Source of the DNA: Novosphingobium sp.
GTDB taxonomy: Bacteria > Pseudomonadota > Alphaproteobacteria > Sphingomonadales > Sphingomonadaceae
NCBI RefSeq assembly: GCF_039595395.1
Contig: NZ_JBCNLP010000006.1
Coordinates: 1,121,001-1,185,000 of the forward strand
Reading direction: 5' to 3'
Length of the DNA: 64,000 nt
This document shows, piece after piece, positions 43,805 to 53,303 of this stretch. The position numbers and the translations under genes are program-made. Every line of letters begins with the position of its first letter. The first letter of the stretch is position 1. The notes beneath the pieces were generated by a model. It was not told where the DNA came from, searched no databases, and saw only the letters and a list, made by a program, of their open reading frames with translations.

Positions 43805-46288
43805 ATGCTGTCGAGACACCCCGTGGACCAGACCAGTCAGACATACCGCATCGGCGACTTTGTTCTGGTGTTGCCGCAGCTTCAGCTCTGGCTGGGCGAG
43901 GCGCCGGTCAAGCTGGGAGGCCGCGCGCTCAACCTGCTGGCGGCGCTGGCCGAGGCACGGGGCGATCTGGTGCCGCGCGATGCCTTGCTGGCGCGGGTCT
44001 GGCCCAATCAGGCCATCGATGAAAGCGCGATCCGCGTCCATCTCTCGGCGGCGCGCAAGGCGCTGTCTCAGGGCGGCAGTCAGGACAACATCATCGTCAA
44101 TGAGGCCGGGCGGGGCTATCGTCTACTGTTGCCCGTCACCCTGGTCGGGGAGCAGAAGGCCCCCGCCGCCTTGCCGCCCGAGGCTCCACGCTGCGCCGTA
44201 CCGGGCCGGTTGAGCAGCATCGTGGGACGCGACGACACCATCGCCACCATCGCGGAAAGGCTGGTTGAACAGCGCTTCATCACCCTCACCGGGCCGGGCG
44301 GCATCGGCAAGACGACGGTCGCCATCGCTGTCGCCCGGCAGCTTTTTGCGCAGCGCGGGCTCAACGCCCATTTCGTCGATCTGGCGCCGATCAGTGATCC
44401 GGAGCTGGTTTCCGGCACGGTGGCCGCGGTGCTGGGCCTTCCCGCGGGCGGCCGGAACCTGACCTCGCAGATCGCCGCGCATCTGCTGGAAAAGCCCGCC
44501 CTGCTGATCCTCGACAATTGCGAGCAGGTGGTCGATGCCGCCGCCCTGCTGGCCGAAGCGCTGTTTGAGGAAGCCCCCACGCTGATGCTGCTGGCCACCA
44601 GCCGCGAGCCTTTGCGCGCTCAGGGCGAGTGGGTGCATCGCCTGCCCGCGCTGCGCGTGCCCGCCGAAGATGAGGCGTTCGACCTCACCCAACTGGACGA
44701 TTTTCCCGCCGTCGCCCTGTTTGCCCAGCGCGCTCTGGCCGCCCATGCCGGTTTCGCGCTGACGGCCGATAATGCCCCCGCCGTCATCGGCATCTGCCGC
44801 ACACTGGACGGCATCCCGCTGGCCATCGAATTTGCCGCCGCGCGCAGCGACCATATGGCGCCCGATGCCATTCTGGCGGGGCTTGAGGATCGCTTCGCCC
44901 TGCTGTCGCGCGGGCGACGCACCGCCCTGCCCCGTCATCGCACCCTGAAAGGTGCGCTCGATTGGAGCTATGCCCTGCTCGAACCGACGGATCAGACCAT
45001 TCTACGCCGTCTTGGCGTGTTTAAATCGACGTTCGATCTTGAAGCGGCGACTGCCGTGACGCGCGACCTTCAACTGCCACCCCATCGGCTGACCGATGTT
45101 TTGGCCGATCTGGTCGCCAAATCGCTGATCAACCAAACCACCGATCCGGTCGGCTTCTATCGCCTCCTCGACACCACGCGCCATTACGGCATCGAGCAGT
45201 TGAACCTTGCCGGAGAAGGTTCGACCACACGCGGGTTCCATGCCGAATATCTGCTGAAACATCTGGACGACAGCGCGCGTGGCTGGGAAGGCAATGCGCT
45301 GCGCCCATGGCTGGAAACCTACAGCCGCGCCATCGAGGATGTCCGCGCCGCGCTGATCTGGGCGCGCGGCGACGCCACCAAACTGACGCTGGCCATCGAA
45401 ATCCAGATCAAGAGCGCGGTGCTGTGGTTCCACCTCTCGCTGGCCAGAGACTATCTGCGCCATACCGAAGTGGCGCTGGCGAGCATCGCCGGGGCCGATA
45501 TTCCCGCCGATCTGCGCGCAGAGCTTTTCCTCGGCTATGGCCATGCGCTCTGGCATGTCGAGGGGCCGGTTCCCGCGATGGGCGACGCCTTTGCCCAGGC
45601 GCTGTCGCTGGCCGAGGCCTGCGGATCGGAAGGGCTGATGTTGCGCGCCCGCTGGGGGATCTGGGCCCATGCCATCCTTGCCGGGGACTATGCCGACAGC
45701 CTGATGCTGGCCCGGCTTTTCACCCAAAGTCTGGGCGACAGCGACGATCTGGGCAACCGCCAGACGGCGCTGCATATGGAGGCGCTCTCGCTCCATTTCT
45801 CGGGCGACCACGGGCAAGCGCTGGAGCGCCTGCTCGCCGTGCTGGCGGGCGATGCCGCGCCGGAACGCGCCAGCCACGCCAATCACGCTCTGGTCGATGG
45901 CAAGATTGCCGCGCTCAGCCTGCTGGCCCGCCTGAAATGGCAGCACGGCGAGATCACCGAGGCGCTGGCCCTGGCGCGCGAGATCGCGGTGGACATCGAT
46001 CTGGTCGATCATGCGCTCTCCACCTGCTATGGTCTGGCCATCGGCTGCATCCCCGTCGCCATGGCGGCGGGCGAGACCGTGCTGGCACAGGCATGGATCG
46101 CCCGGCTGCGCGGCGTGACGAACCGCTTCGACCTCGATCACTGGGGGCGTTTCGCGCTCGGCTATGATGCGGCGTTCAAGGGCGCGGGCACTCTGCCTGC
46201 CGGGGCCAGCCCGATGCAGACCGAGATGTTCCGTGTCGCTGCCGATCCGATGAGCGATGTGATCTGGCACAGGGTAAAACCCTTGTAA
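43805..46288 (+). CDS. winged-helix/NB-ARC ATPase transcriptional regulator
   Basis: An 827-residue protein. The N-terminal OmpR-type winged helix (residues ~12-105) includes LGGRALNLLAALAEARGDLV and ESAIRVHLSAARKALSQGG. The NTPase has GRDDTIATIAERL, Walker A GPGGIGKTTVAIAV (near residue 163) and Walker B LLILDNCEQVVDAA, then CRTLDGIPLAIEFAAARSDH. The C-terminal half is alpha-helical, TPR-like. This is the layout of predicted ATPase regulators (SARP/LAL-like). The signal and targets are unknown. It is followed by an AraC-like gene after 127 bases on the same strand, a candidate target by proximity only. Confidence 0.83.
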   Translation: MLSRHPVDQTSQTYRIGDFVLVLPQLQLWLGEAPVKLGGRALNLLAALAEARGDLVPRDALLARVWPNQAIDESAIRVHLSAARKALSQGGSQDNIIVNEAGRGYRLLLPVTLVGEQKAPAALPPEAPRCAVPGRLSSIVGRDDTIATIAERLVEQRFITLTGPGGIGKTTVAIAVARQLFAQRGLNAHFVDLAPISDPELVSGTVAAVLGLPAGGRNLTSQIAAHLLEKPALLILDNCEQVVDAAALLAEALFEEAPTLMLLATSREPLRAQGEWVHRLPALRVPAEDEAFDLTQLDDFPAVALFAQRALAAHAGFALTADNAPAVIGICRTLDGIPLAIEFAAARSDHMAPDAILAGLEDRFALLSRGRRTALPRHRTLKGALDWSYALLEPTDQTILRRLGVFKSTFDLEAATAVTRDLQLPPHRLTDVLADLVAKSLINQTTDPVGFYRLLDTTRHYGIEQLNLAGEGSTTRGFHAEYLLKHLDDSARGWEGNALRPWLETYSRAIEDVRAALIWARGDATKLTLAIEIQIKSAVLWFHLSLARDYLRHTEVALASIAGADIPADLRAELFLGYGHALWHVEGPVPAMGDAFAQALSLAEACGSEGLMLRARWGIWAHAILAGDYADSLMLARLFTQSLGDSDDLGNRQTALHMEALSLHFSGDHGQALERLLAVLAGDAAPERASHANHALVDGKIAALSLLARLKWQHGEITEALALAREIAVDIDLVDHALSTCYGLAIGCIPVAMAAGETVLAQAWIARLRGVTNRFDLDHWGRFALGYDAAFKGAGTLPAGASPMQTEMFRVAADPMSDVIWHRVKPL

Positions 46289-46415
46289 CGCAGGGCCTTA
46301 ACCGTCTTCCCGCAGCCTTCACACTTCTTCGCGACGCTTCACTCACGCCCTTTGGCCAATCACGCCAAAGTGTCTCCAACGCTGATCGAGCGGATCGGCT
46401 TTACGGAGACACAAG

Positions 46416-46964
46416 ATGACGATGATGTCCGCAACTTCCGCCACCGCGCCGGTCCCTGCCTCGCTTGCCCCCATCTCTCTTGCCAATGCCATCAGCCTGC
46501 TCGATCAGGCGGCCTCGGCGATCGGCGGCGATGCGCCTCTGGCCCGCGACCGCATCTCGGCAGCGCGCGACATTCTGCTCGGCAACCGGATCGAAGCGCC
46601 CAGAGCCATGGGCAGCGGCCTCGCCCCCTGGCAGACCAAGCGCATCATCGCCCATATCGAGGCGCATCTCGAGGACACCATCGCCAATGACGAACTGGCG
46701 GCGCTGATCAATCTGAGCACCGGCCATTTCACCCGCGCCTTCCGCCAGACCTTCAACACCACCCCGCATGCCTATGTGCTGGACCGCCGCGTGGATCTGG
46801 CCGCCGAGATGATGACCGGCAGCGATGAGAAACTGGCGATCATCGCGGCATCCTGCGGTTTTCACGACCAGTCGCATCTCAGCCGCATCTTCCGCCGTGC
46901 GAAAGGCGTTACTCCGGCCGTCTGGCGCCGCCGCCATGCCGCTTTCGCGATGGCACAGGCATGA
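46416..46964 (+). CDS. small AraC-family regulator
   Basis: A 182-residue protein consisting of an Ala-rich N-terminus (residues 1-70) and an AraC DNA-binding domain with two helix-turn-helix units: ANDELAALINLSTGHFTRAF and LAIIAASCGFHDQSHLSRIF. It lacks the ligand-binding cupin or Cys-protease-like domains of full-length AraC proteins, so it may respond to its own partner or abundance. It is coupled to the next gene: its stop overlaps the start of the hydrolase-like protein. Upstream it has a large helix-turn-helix/NB-ARC regulator. Confidence 0.9.
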   Translation: MTMMSATSATAPVPASLAPISLANAISLLDQAASAIGGDAPLARDRISAARDILLGNRIEAPRAMGSGLAPWQTKRIIAHIEAHLEDTIANDELAALINLSTGHFTRAFRQTFNTTPHAYVLDRRVDLAAEMMTGSDEKLAIIAASCGFHDQSHLSRIFRRAKGVTPAVWRRRHAAFAMAQA

Positions 46965-47764
46965 GGGCCGCCCACGCCATGGCGCGGCCCGACCCCATGG
47001 TTCAGACCTTCCTGGACCAGCAGAATGAGGGGTTGAACCCGCGCCTTTCAAGCCAGCCCGGCGAACGTATCGCGCCCGGCATGATGCTGTTCCGGCCATG
47101 CGGCGATGATCGCGCGGCGCGGCCCGCCCTGCTCTATCGCGGCCTGCCCTCCTGCGCGCCATGGACCCGCCATCACGGGCTGCAGCGTCTGGCCGAGTGC
47201 ACCGGGCGACTGGTGTTCTGGCATGATGCGCCCGAAGCCGCCGCCCCTTCCGGCCTCGGCTGGGTCGCCCGGCATGGGCGGGATTTTGGCGCATCTCCGG
47301 ATCGGCTGGCCGTGGCGGCGGATGGCGTGGCGGCGATCGGGTTGGTCCATGAAATCTGCGCGCGATCCGCTCCCGTGGCGCCGGCGGCCCTGCTGCTCGT
47401 GACGCCCGTGCTGGGGCCCGCCGAGACGTTCCGCCCGCAGGATGCCTATCTTGAGGAGCTCCATGCGGCGGCATTGCATCAGGCCAATCAGTCCGTCGAA
47501 GCCTGTGGCTGGCCGCTCGATCTGGCGCGGGACCAGTTGCGGCATCTGCCGCCGACGCTGGTGCTGACCGCCGAACTCGACGGCTTTCGCGACAGTGCGG
47601 AAAGCTTTGCCCGGCGGCTTGTCGCCATCGACAATGACGGCGCGGCGGTGCGTTTTCTGGGCGTCATCGCCCATTTCACCTGGCTTGCGCCTCTGCTGGC
47701 GGCGCCCGTGTCCGTGACGGCGCAGCAGGCGATGGTGGCCTTTTTGCAGCATGTCTCCGACTGA
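46961..47764 (+). CDS. alpha/beta-hydrolase-like protein lacking the catalytic serine
   Basis: A 267-residue protein with the layout of hormone-sensitive-lipase-type hydrolases, including ASPDRLAVAADGVAAIGLVH at the nucleophile elbow and LPPTLVLTAELDGFRDSAES at the acid position. The usual GDSAGG is AADGVA, so the Ser nucleophile is missing. The upstream HGGG oxyanion motif is replaced by LLYRGLPS. A His in GVIAHFTWL could be the third residue. It is probably not an esterase. It may be a ligand-binding partner of the AraC-type protein whose stop overlaps its start. Confidence in the fold is moderate. Confidence 0.65.
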   Translation: MRAAHAMARPDPMVQTFLDQQNEGLNPRLSSQPGERIAPGMMLFRPCGDDRAARPALLYRGLPSCAPWTRHHGLQRLAECTGRLVFWHDAPEAAAPSGLGWVARHGRDFGASPDRLAVAADGVAAIGLVHEICARSAPVAPAALLLVTPVLGPAETFRPQDAYLEELHAAALHQANQSVEACGWPLDLARDQLRHLPPTLVLTAELDGFRDSAESFARRLVAIDNDGAAVRFLGVIAHFTWLAPLLAAPVSVTAQQAMVAFLQHVSD

Positions 47765-47937
47765 TCGAAGGGATAGGTTGATGAGCCCTGACACAATCTG
47801 GCTGGGTCGATATTCGCCCTTCGCCCGGATCTTTCGCGCCGATGATCCCGCAGCGGATACAGCCACCAAGAGCACGCCGCATCGGCGCCAGCCCCACACT
47901 TTCAGGCAGGCGCCATCCCCTCCACCCGAGACGCATA

Positions 47938-47956
47938 TCTAGTACGAGAAATCAAA
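47938..47956 (+). promoter_or_regulatory. copy of the TCTAGTAYGAGAAAT motif downstream of the FadR-type gene
   Basis: TCTAGTACGAGAAATCAAA matches the motif upstream of the receptor (48862-48879) at most positions, one transition in the core. It lies 12 bases beyond the FadR-type stop codon. Otherwise 47765-47968 contains nothing I can identify. Confidence 0.4.
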
Positions 47957-47968
47957 TCCGGCCGCCCC

Positions 47969-48721
47969 TCAGGCCATGCCCGCATCGCCTGAGGCGTGGC
48001 GGATCAGCGCCAGCATCTTGAGCCGCGCATCCTCACTGTCGCCACGCATGATGGCATCGAACACGGCATCGTGATCGGGCATGGGATCGCGCGATTCCTT
48101 GCGCTCATCCCGTGCGAAATGGGTGGTCCAGGCCACCACCGCCGTCACCGAGGTGGAGAGCGAGATCAGCGATTCATTGCGCGTCGCCAGCAGGATCAGG
48201 CGATGGAACAGTTGGTCCGCCGCGCGTCCCTCTGGCGTTTGCAGGCCAAAACGCCGCATCTCCTCCAGCGCATGGCCCATGCGCGAGATATCCTGAGCAT
48301 CGCGGCGCAAAGCGGCGAATTGCGCTGCGGCAGGCTCCACCACGGTGCGTAATTCGAAGATATCGCGCAGAAATTCCGGCGATGGCCCCGCCTCGAACAT
48401 CCAGGCCAGCACGTCGAGATCGAGCATGTTCCAGCGCACACGCTCATTGATCCGCGTGCCGCTCTTGGTCCGGCTGTAGACCAGCCCCTTGGCCGACAGC
48501 ACCCGCACCGCCTCGCGATAGGCCGTGCGCGAGATGCCGGTTTCGGCGCTGTAGCGCTCCTCGCCGGGCAGCATATCGCCCGGCTGGTAGCGCCCGCCGA
48601 CAATGGCAATGCCCAGATCATGCGCGATGCGATCATGCACGGCGCGCGTACCGCCCCCGGTTCCCGCCACGGGCCGTGCCAGAGGGTAATCGCCTGCCTG
48701 AGTCATCGCATCCCGAGTCAT
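47969..48721 (-). CDS. FadR-type GntR transcriptional regulator
   Basis: A 250-residue regulator. The N-terminal winged helix has GGRYQPGDMLPGEERYSAET and GISRTAYREAVRVLSAKGLV. The C-terminal FCD ligand domain (residues ~110-240) has LRDIFELRTVVEPAAAQFAA and DHDAVFDAIMRGDSEDARLK with the usual metal/effector His pattern. FCD regulators usually sense sugar acids or carboxylic acids and repress adjacent genes. It is divergent from the receptor/GH39 operon, and copies of a TCTAGTATGAG motif flank it. The ligand is presumably a sugar acid made by that operon. Confidence 0.92.
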   Translation of the reverse strand: MTRDAMTQAGDYPLARPVAGTGGGTRAVHDRIAHDLGIAIVGGRYQPGDMLPGEERYSAETGISRTAYREAVRVLSAKGLVYSRTKSGTRINERVRWNMLDLDVLAWMFEAGPSPEFLRDIFELRTVVEPAAAQFAALRRDAQDISRMGHALEEMRRFGLQTPEGRAADQLFHRLILLATRNESLISLSTSVTAVVAWTTHFARDERKESRDPMPDHDAVFDAIMRGDSEDARLKMLALIRHASGDAGMA

Positions 48722-48773
48722 GCCGTTCTCGTCCGCTTTCCGCCCGCTTTCGTCAAGATCGCTGAGAGACAGC

Positions 48774-48793
48774 TCTCACTGGTATGAGAAAAT
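48774..48793 (+). promoter_or_regulatory. candidate FadR-type operator, distal site
   Basis: TCTCA-CTGGTA-TGAGA (48774-48789 including flanks) is an inverted repeat containing CTGGTATGAGAAAA, which resembles the GTATGAG core seen again at 48862. It lies about 55 bases before the regulator's start on its promoter side, so it may serve autoregulation. Confidence 0.5.
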
Positions 48794-48861
48794 ATGCAAA
48801 GAAACCATGACGAAACAAGATTTTGAAGATTCACCGCTTGCCTTGGCCGAAAATTCCCGCA

Positions 48862-48879
48862 TCTAGTATGAGAAATAAA
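48862..48879 (+). promoter_or_regulatory. candidate FadR-type operator, proximal to the receptor
   Basis: TCTAGTATGAGAAATAAA lies 10-25 bases before the receptor start and just ahead of its GGAGGGG ribosome site (48883-48889). Its core is shared with the sites at 47938 and 48779. Confidence 0.5.
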
Positions 48880-48892
48880 AACGGAGGGGATG

Positions 48893-51619
48893 ATGTCAAA
48901 GCGCAGAATGAGGTTTCTTCACCTGCCACTCGCGGCCCAATTGCTGGTGCCGCTGCTGGCCCCGGCCGCCATGGCGCAAACCCCTGAGCAGGCCGCACCA
49001 ACAACCGGCAATCAGGCCGACAAGCCCGAACCTTCCTCAGCCGACATCATCGTCACCGGCATGCGTGCCAGCCTGTCCTCGGCCCAGTCGATCAAGCGCA
49101 ACGCCCAGCAACTGGTGGATTCCGTCATCGCCGAAGACATCGGCAAGCTGCCCGACAACAATGTGGTCGAGGCGCTGCAGCGTGTGCCCGGCGTGCAGGT
49201 TTCGCCGCGCGCTCGCGGGGAATCCGCCACGGTGCTGATCCGCGGGCTTCCCGATGTCGTCACCCTCATCAACGGGCGCAACATCTTCAGTACCACGGGC
49301 CGCTCGCTGTCGCTGGCCGATGTGCCCGCCGATCTGGTCTCGGGCGTCGATGTCTACAAATCGCGCTCGGCGGATCAGTTGGAGGGCGGCATCGCCGGGC
49401 TGATCAATGTCCGCACGCGGCGGCCCTTCGATTTCAAGCACTTCGAACTCGCGCTGGCCGGGCGGCAGGTCTACAGCGAGCAGCCCGGCACCGCCGATCC
49501 CTATCTCAGCGCCCTCATCAGCAACCGCTGGACCACCGACATCGGCGAGTTCGGCGCGCTGGTTAGCGTCTCCTACCACAAGACCCGCTATCGCGACGAG
49601 ACGATCTACAGCGGCGGTTATTTCGGCTACAACCGCGACAACAGCCGCGCCCCCTACACGCCCGGCGTCCCGCTCGACCCGCACGGCACCAATCCGGCCG
49701 ATGCCGCCGTCTTCCGCACCGACACCATCGGCGCCTTCGAGCAGATCGGCACCCGCACCCGCCCCGCCGTCAACGCCACGCTGCAATGGGCCCCTGACGA
49801 CCGGCTGACGATCCATGCCGATGGGCTGTTCTATGGCTATCGTGACAAGGGCAACAACAACCAGAACTTCACCTCGATGAACGGCACGCTGCTCTCGCCG
49901 CTGCAATTCGTGGGGGACACCAAGCTGGTCCAGTCCGAAAGCATCGCCAACAACCGCGTCGCCACCTTCGGCAGCGGCTACAGCAGCACCGCCGACCGCT
50001 GGCAGGGCGCGCTGGGCGCCGACTGGAAAAGCGATGACTGGAAAGCGGCGAGCGAGGTGGCCTACACACGCTCCTCCGCCACCGATATCGCCAACAATCT
50101 CGATGTGGATTTTATCGCATCACGCACCGATGCGGTGTTCAACAACGGCACCGGCACGCCCACCTTCACCCTGCCCAATGACAACATCGCCGATATCTCG
50201 CGCTATTACCTCTCACGCCTGTCCACCACGCGCACGGTGGGGCAAGGCACGGAATGGGCCTGGCGCGGCGATATCACCTACCGCAAGCCCTTCCTGATCT
50301 TTTCCAGCGTGGACGCCGGCGCGCGCCTGAGCAGCCGCAACGCCCGTTCGGACAGCTTTACCCAGACGGTCAATTGCTCGGCCACCGGGGCGGTGCAGTG
50401 CTACAGCATCGCCGCCAACAGCCTGCCGGGGCTGATGACGGTGACTCCCGGCGGCTTTTACGACGGCACGCGCAATTTCGTGCGCCAATGGGGCACGCCC
50501 GGCACCGATTACCTGCTGAACAACATCGGCACGCTGCGCCAGATCTTCGGCCTCGCGCCCGGCGATCCGGCCTTCCAGAACACCCAGCATTTCGACATCA
50601 CCGAGAAGAACTACGCCGGCTATGTGCAGGGCAACATCGCGGTTGGTCGAGTGGACGGGCAGATCGGCCTGCGCGCGATCCAGACCGATATCACCTCCAA
50701 CGCCTTTCTGGCCTTGAGCGGTGCGACCTCGCCCGTCACCATCCGCAACAAGGGGACCGACTGGCTGCCCAGCCTGGCCTTGCGCTACAAGCTGAAGGAC
50801 AATCTCTTCCTGCGCCTGGCCGCCAGCAAGACCATCACCCGCCCCAGCTTCGCGCAGCTCAATCCCGCGCTCACGCTTACCCCGCCGATCCCCGGCCAGC
50901 AGCCCTTCGGCAAGGGCACCAGCGGCAATGCCGATCTACAGCCGGTGCGCTCCAACAATTACGACCTGTCGCTGGAGTGGTATATCGACCGGTCGAACTC
51001 GATCACGGTCACGGCCTTCCGCCGCGATGTCACCGGCTTTATCCAGTCGGTCACCAGCAATTTCCAGATCGACTATCTGGGCGCCGACAACGGCGTCTAT
51101 CAGGTGACACGCCCGGAAAATTCGGGCTCGGGACGCCTGCAGGGGATCGAGGGCGGCATCACCCTGTTCCCCAAGGCCCTGCCCCGCTGGCTCACCGGCC
51201 TCGGGCTGAGCGCCAATGGCACCTATATCGATGGCAAGAACAAGGCGCTCTCGCCGCTGCCCGGCGTGACGGGTTATATGACCATCCCCTTCCAGAATGT
51301 GTCGAAATATTCGGCCACCGCCACGCTGATCTACGAGAAACAGGGCTTTTCCGCCCGCGCCTCCTATGTCTGGCGCGACAAATACAATTCCGGACTGCAT
51401 TTCACCGGGGTCAATCCCAATTTCATCACCACCGGGGCGATCAGCAATCTCGACCTGTCCTTCTCCTATGAGGTCACGCCGAAATTTACGGTGGTCTTCG
51501 ATGCCACCAATGTGCTGAAAAACCTCTACCAGACCTCTTTCAACGATCCCACGCTCTACCCGCGCGACACGGTGCTTTACACAAGCACCTTCGCCATCGG
51601 ATTCAGAGCCAAACTGTAA
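48893..51619 (+). CDS. TonB-dependent receptor of the GH39 locus
   Basis: A 908-residue receptor; ATG 48893 is preferred over 48890 because GGAGG ends five bases before it. The signal peptide ends near PAAMAQT. The plug includes ADIIVTGMRASLSSAQSIKR, and the barrel ends TFAIGFRAKL. Large receptors with this plug (GMRASLxxAxxIKR, QRVPGVQ) are the sphingomonad/Xanthomonas carbohydrate-type transporters. It is followed 16 bases later by the GH39 gene. It should bring oligosaccharides into the periplasm. The exact glycan is unknown. Confidence 0.92.
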   Translation: MSKRRMRFLHLPLAAQLLVPLLAPAAMAQTPEQAAPTTGNQADKPEPSSADIIVTGMRASLSSAQSIKRNAQQLVDSVIAEDIGKLPDNNVVEALQRVPGVQVSPRARGESATVLIRGLPDVVTLINGRNIFSTTGRSLSLADVPADLVSGVDVYKSRSADQLEGGIAGLINVRTRRPFDFKHFELALAGRQVYSEQPGTADPYLSALISNRWTTDIGEFGALVSVSYHKTRYRDETIYSGGYFGYNRDNSRAPYTPGVPLDPHGTNPADAAVFRTDTIGAFEQIGTRTRPAVNATLQWAPDDRLTIHADGLFYGYRDKGNNNQNFTSMNGTLLSPLQFVGDTKLVQSESIANNRVATFGSGYSSTADRWQGALGADWKSDDWKAASEVAYTRSSATDIANNLDVDFIASRTDAVFNNGTGTPTFTLPNDNIADISRYYLSRLSTTRTVGQGTEWAWRGDITYRKPFLIFSSVDAGARLSSRNARSDSFTQTVNCSATGAVQCYSIAANSLPGLMTVTPGGFYDGTRNFVRQWGTPGTDYLLNNIGTLRQIFGLAPGDPAFQNTQHFDITEKNYAGYVQGNIAVGRVDGQIGLRAIQTDITSNAFLALSGATSPVTIRNKGTDWLPSLALRYKLKDNLFLRLAASKTITRPSFAQLNPALTLTPPIPGQQPFGKGTSGNADLQPVRSNNYDLSLEWYIDRSNSITVTAFRRDVTGFIQSVTSNFQIDYLGADNGVYQVTRPENSGSGRLQGIEGGITLFPKALPRWLTGLGLSANGTYIDGKNKALSPLPGVTGYMTIPFQNVSKYSATATLIYEKQGFSARASYVWRDKYNSGLHFTGVNPNFITTGAISNLDLSFSYEVTPKFTVVFDATNVLKNLYQTSFNDPTLYPRDTVLYTSTFAIGFRAKL

Positions 51620-51635
51620 GCTGAGAGGATGCCCC

Positions 51636-53303
51636 GTGACCCTATCCCGCACTCTTGCCGCTCTCTCCCTCGCCGCCGCCCTGCCCTCCACCTTGCAGGC
51701 GCAGGAAGCGCCCCCGCGCCCCGTCGCGATCAGCGTGGACGCCGGGCAGACCATCGGCACGCTGCCCCCCATCTGGCGGTTCTTCGGCGCGGATGAGCCC
51801 AATTACGCCACCATGAAGGACGGGCGCAAATTGCTGCTCGAACTGGGCGATCTCAAGAAGGGTGAGGTCTATTTCCGCGCCCACAATCTGCTGAGCAGCG
51901 GCGACGGCACCGCCGCCTTCAAATGGGGCAGCACCAACGCCTATCGCGAGGATGCCAATGGCAAGCCGGTCTATGACTGGACCATCGTCGATCACATCAT
52001 CGACACCTATCGCGCGCGCGGCATCCGCCCCTATCTCCAGATCGGCTTTATGCCCGAGGCGCTTTCCAGCGCCCCGCCGGGCACGCCCTATCAGCATCTC
52101 TGGCGCCCCGGCTTCGACTACCGCCTGATCGCCACCGGCTGGACCTATCCGCCCAAGGATTATGCCAAATGGGGTGAACTGGTCTATCAATGGACCCTCC
52201 ACAACATCGAACGCTATGGCCGCGCCGAGGTCGAAAACTGGTATTTCGAGGTGTGGAACGAGCCCAACTCGACCTTCTACTGGCAGGGCAGCCCCGAGGA
52301 TTTCTACAAGCTCCACGATTACGCCATCGCCGCCATCCGCCGCGCTTTGCCCAAGGCGCGCGTGGGCGGGCCGGATGTGGCCGGGCCGGGCGGCACCTTT
52401 ATGGACGGCTTTCTGAAGCATGTCTCATCCGGCACGAATTACGCCACCGGCCAGACGGGTACGCCCACCGATTTCCTCTCCTTCCACGCCAAGGGCAGGC
52501 CCAGCTTCGTCGACGGCCATGTCCGTATGGGCATCGCCACCCATCTGAGCGAGGCCGATGGCGGCTTTACCAAGGTGCTGTCGGTTCCCGCTCTGGCAGG
52601 CAAGCCGGTGGTGATCGGGGAAAGCGATCCGGAAGGCTGCGCGGCCTGCCCCGGTCCGCAGAACGCCTATCGCAACGGCACGATGTATTCCAGCTACACC
52701 GCCGCCAGCGTGGCGCGACTGTGGGAACTGGCGCGCAAACGCCACGTCAATCTGGAGGGCGCGGTCTCATGGTCCTTCGAGTTCGAGGATCAGCCGTGGT
52801 TCGCCGGTTACCGCCAGCTCGCCACCAATGGCGTGGATCTGCCGGTGCTCAACGTCTTCCGGCTGTTCGCCAAGCTCGGCACCACGCAACTGGCCGCCAC
52901 CAGCGATGCGCAAGTGCCGCTGGACACGGTGATGGCCAAGGGCGTGCAGGGCGAGGCCGATGTCGGCTCCATCGCCACGCGCACCGCCGATGGAAAGCTG
53001 GCGCTGCTGCTGTGGCATTATCACGATGATGATGTGGCCGGCCCCGATGCGCAGATCAGCATCAGCCTCAAGGGGTTGAAAGCCGCGCCGGCTTCCGCTT
53101 CCCTGTGGCGCGTCGACAAGACCCACGCCAACGCCTTTGCCGCATGGCAGGCGATGGGCTCACCCCAATCACCCGACCAGAACCAGTATACCCAACTGGA
53201 AAAGGCCTCGCAGCTTCAGGCCGAGACCGTCAGTGTCACCTCGGGCAAAAGCATCAGCCTGCGCCTGCCGCGTCAGGGTGTTGCTCTGCTGGTACTCAAC
53301 TGA
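51636..53303 (+). CDS. GH39-type glycoside hydrolase, exported
   Basis: A 555-residue protein starting at GTG 51636 with a signal peptide (MTLSRTLAALSLAAALPSTL, cleaved near QAQEA), so periplasmic. The GH39 barrel has the acid/base Glu in EVWNEPN (about E209) and the nucleophile Glu in VIGESDPEG (about E329). An accessory beta domain completes the protein. GH39 contains beta-xylosidases, alpha-L-iduronidases and related uronidases. The neighbouring sugar-acid genes favour an acidic or pentose-containing substrate, which is inference. Its stop overlaps the carrier start by one base. Confidence 0.88.
   Translation: MTLSRTLAALSLAAALPSTLQAQEAPPRPVAISVDAGQTIGTLPPIWRFFGADEPNYATMKDGRKLLLELGDLKKGEVYFRAHNLLSSGDGTAAFKWGSTNAYREDANGKPVYDWTIVDHIIDTYRARGIRPYLQIGFMPEALSSAPPGTPYQHLWRPGFDYRLIATGWTYPPKDYAKWGELVYQWTLHNIERYGRAEVENWYFEVWNEPNSTFYWQGSPEDFYKLHDYAIAAIRRALPKARVGGPDVAGPGGTFMDGFLKHVSSGTNYATGQTGTPTDFLSFHAKGRPSFVDGHVRMGIATHLSEADGGFTKVLSVPALAGKPVVIGESDPEGCAACPGPQNAYRNGTMYSSYTAASVARLWELARKRHVNLEGAVSWSFEFEDQPWFAGYRQLATNGVDLPVLNVFRLFAKLGTTQLAATSDAQVPLDTVMAKGVQGEADVGSIATRTADGKLALLLWHYHDDDVAGPDAQISISLKGLKAAPASASLWRVDKTHANAFAAWQAMGSPQSPDQNQYTQLEKASQLQAETVSVTSGKSISLRLPRQGVALLVLN

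Noticed and set aside
47751..47942. Short open frame after the hydrolase-like gene
   Set aside because: 63 residues, Pro/Arg-rich, no ribosome site that fits and no motif.
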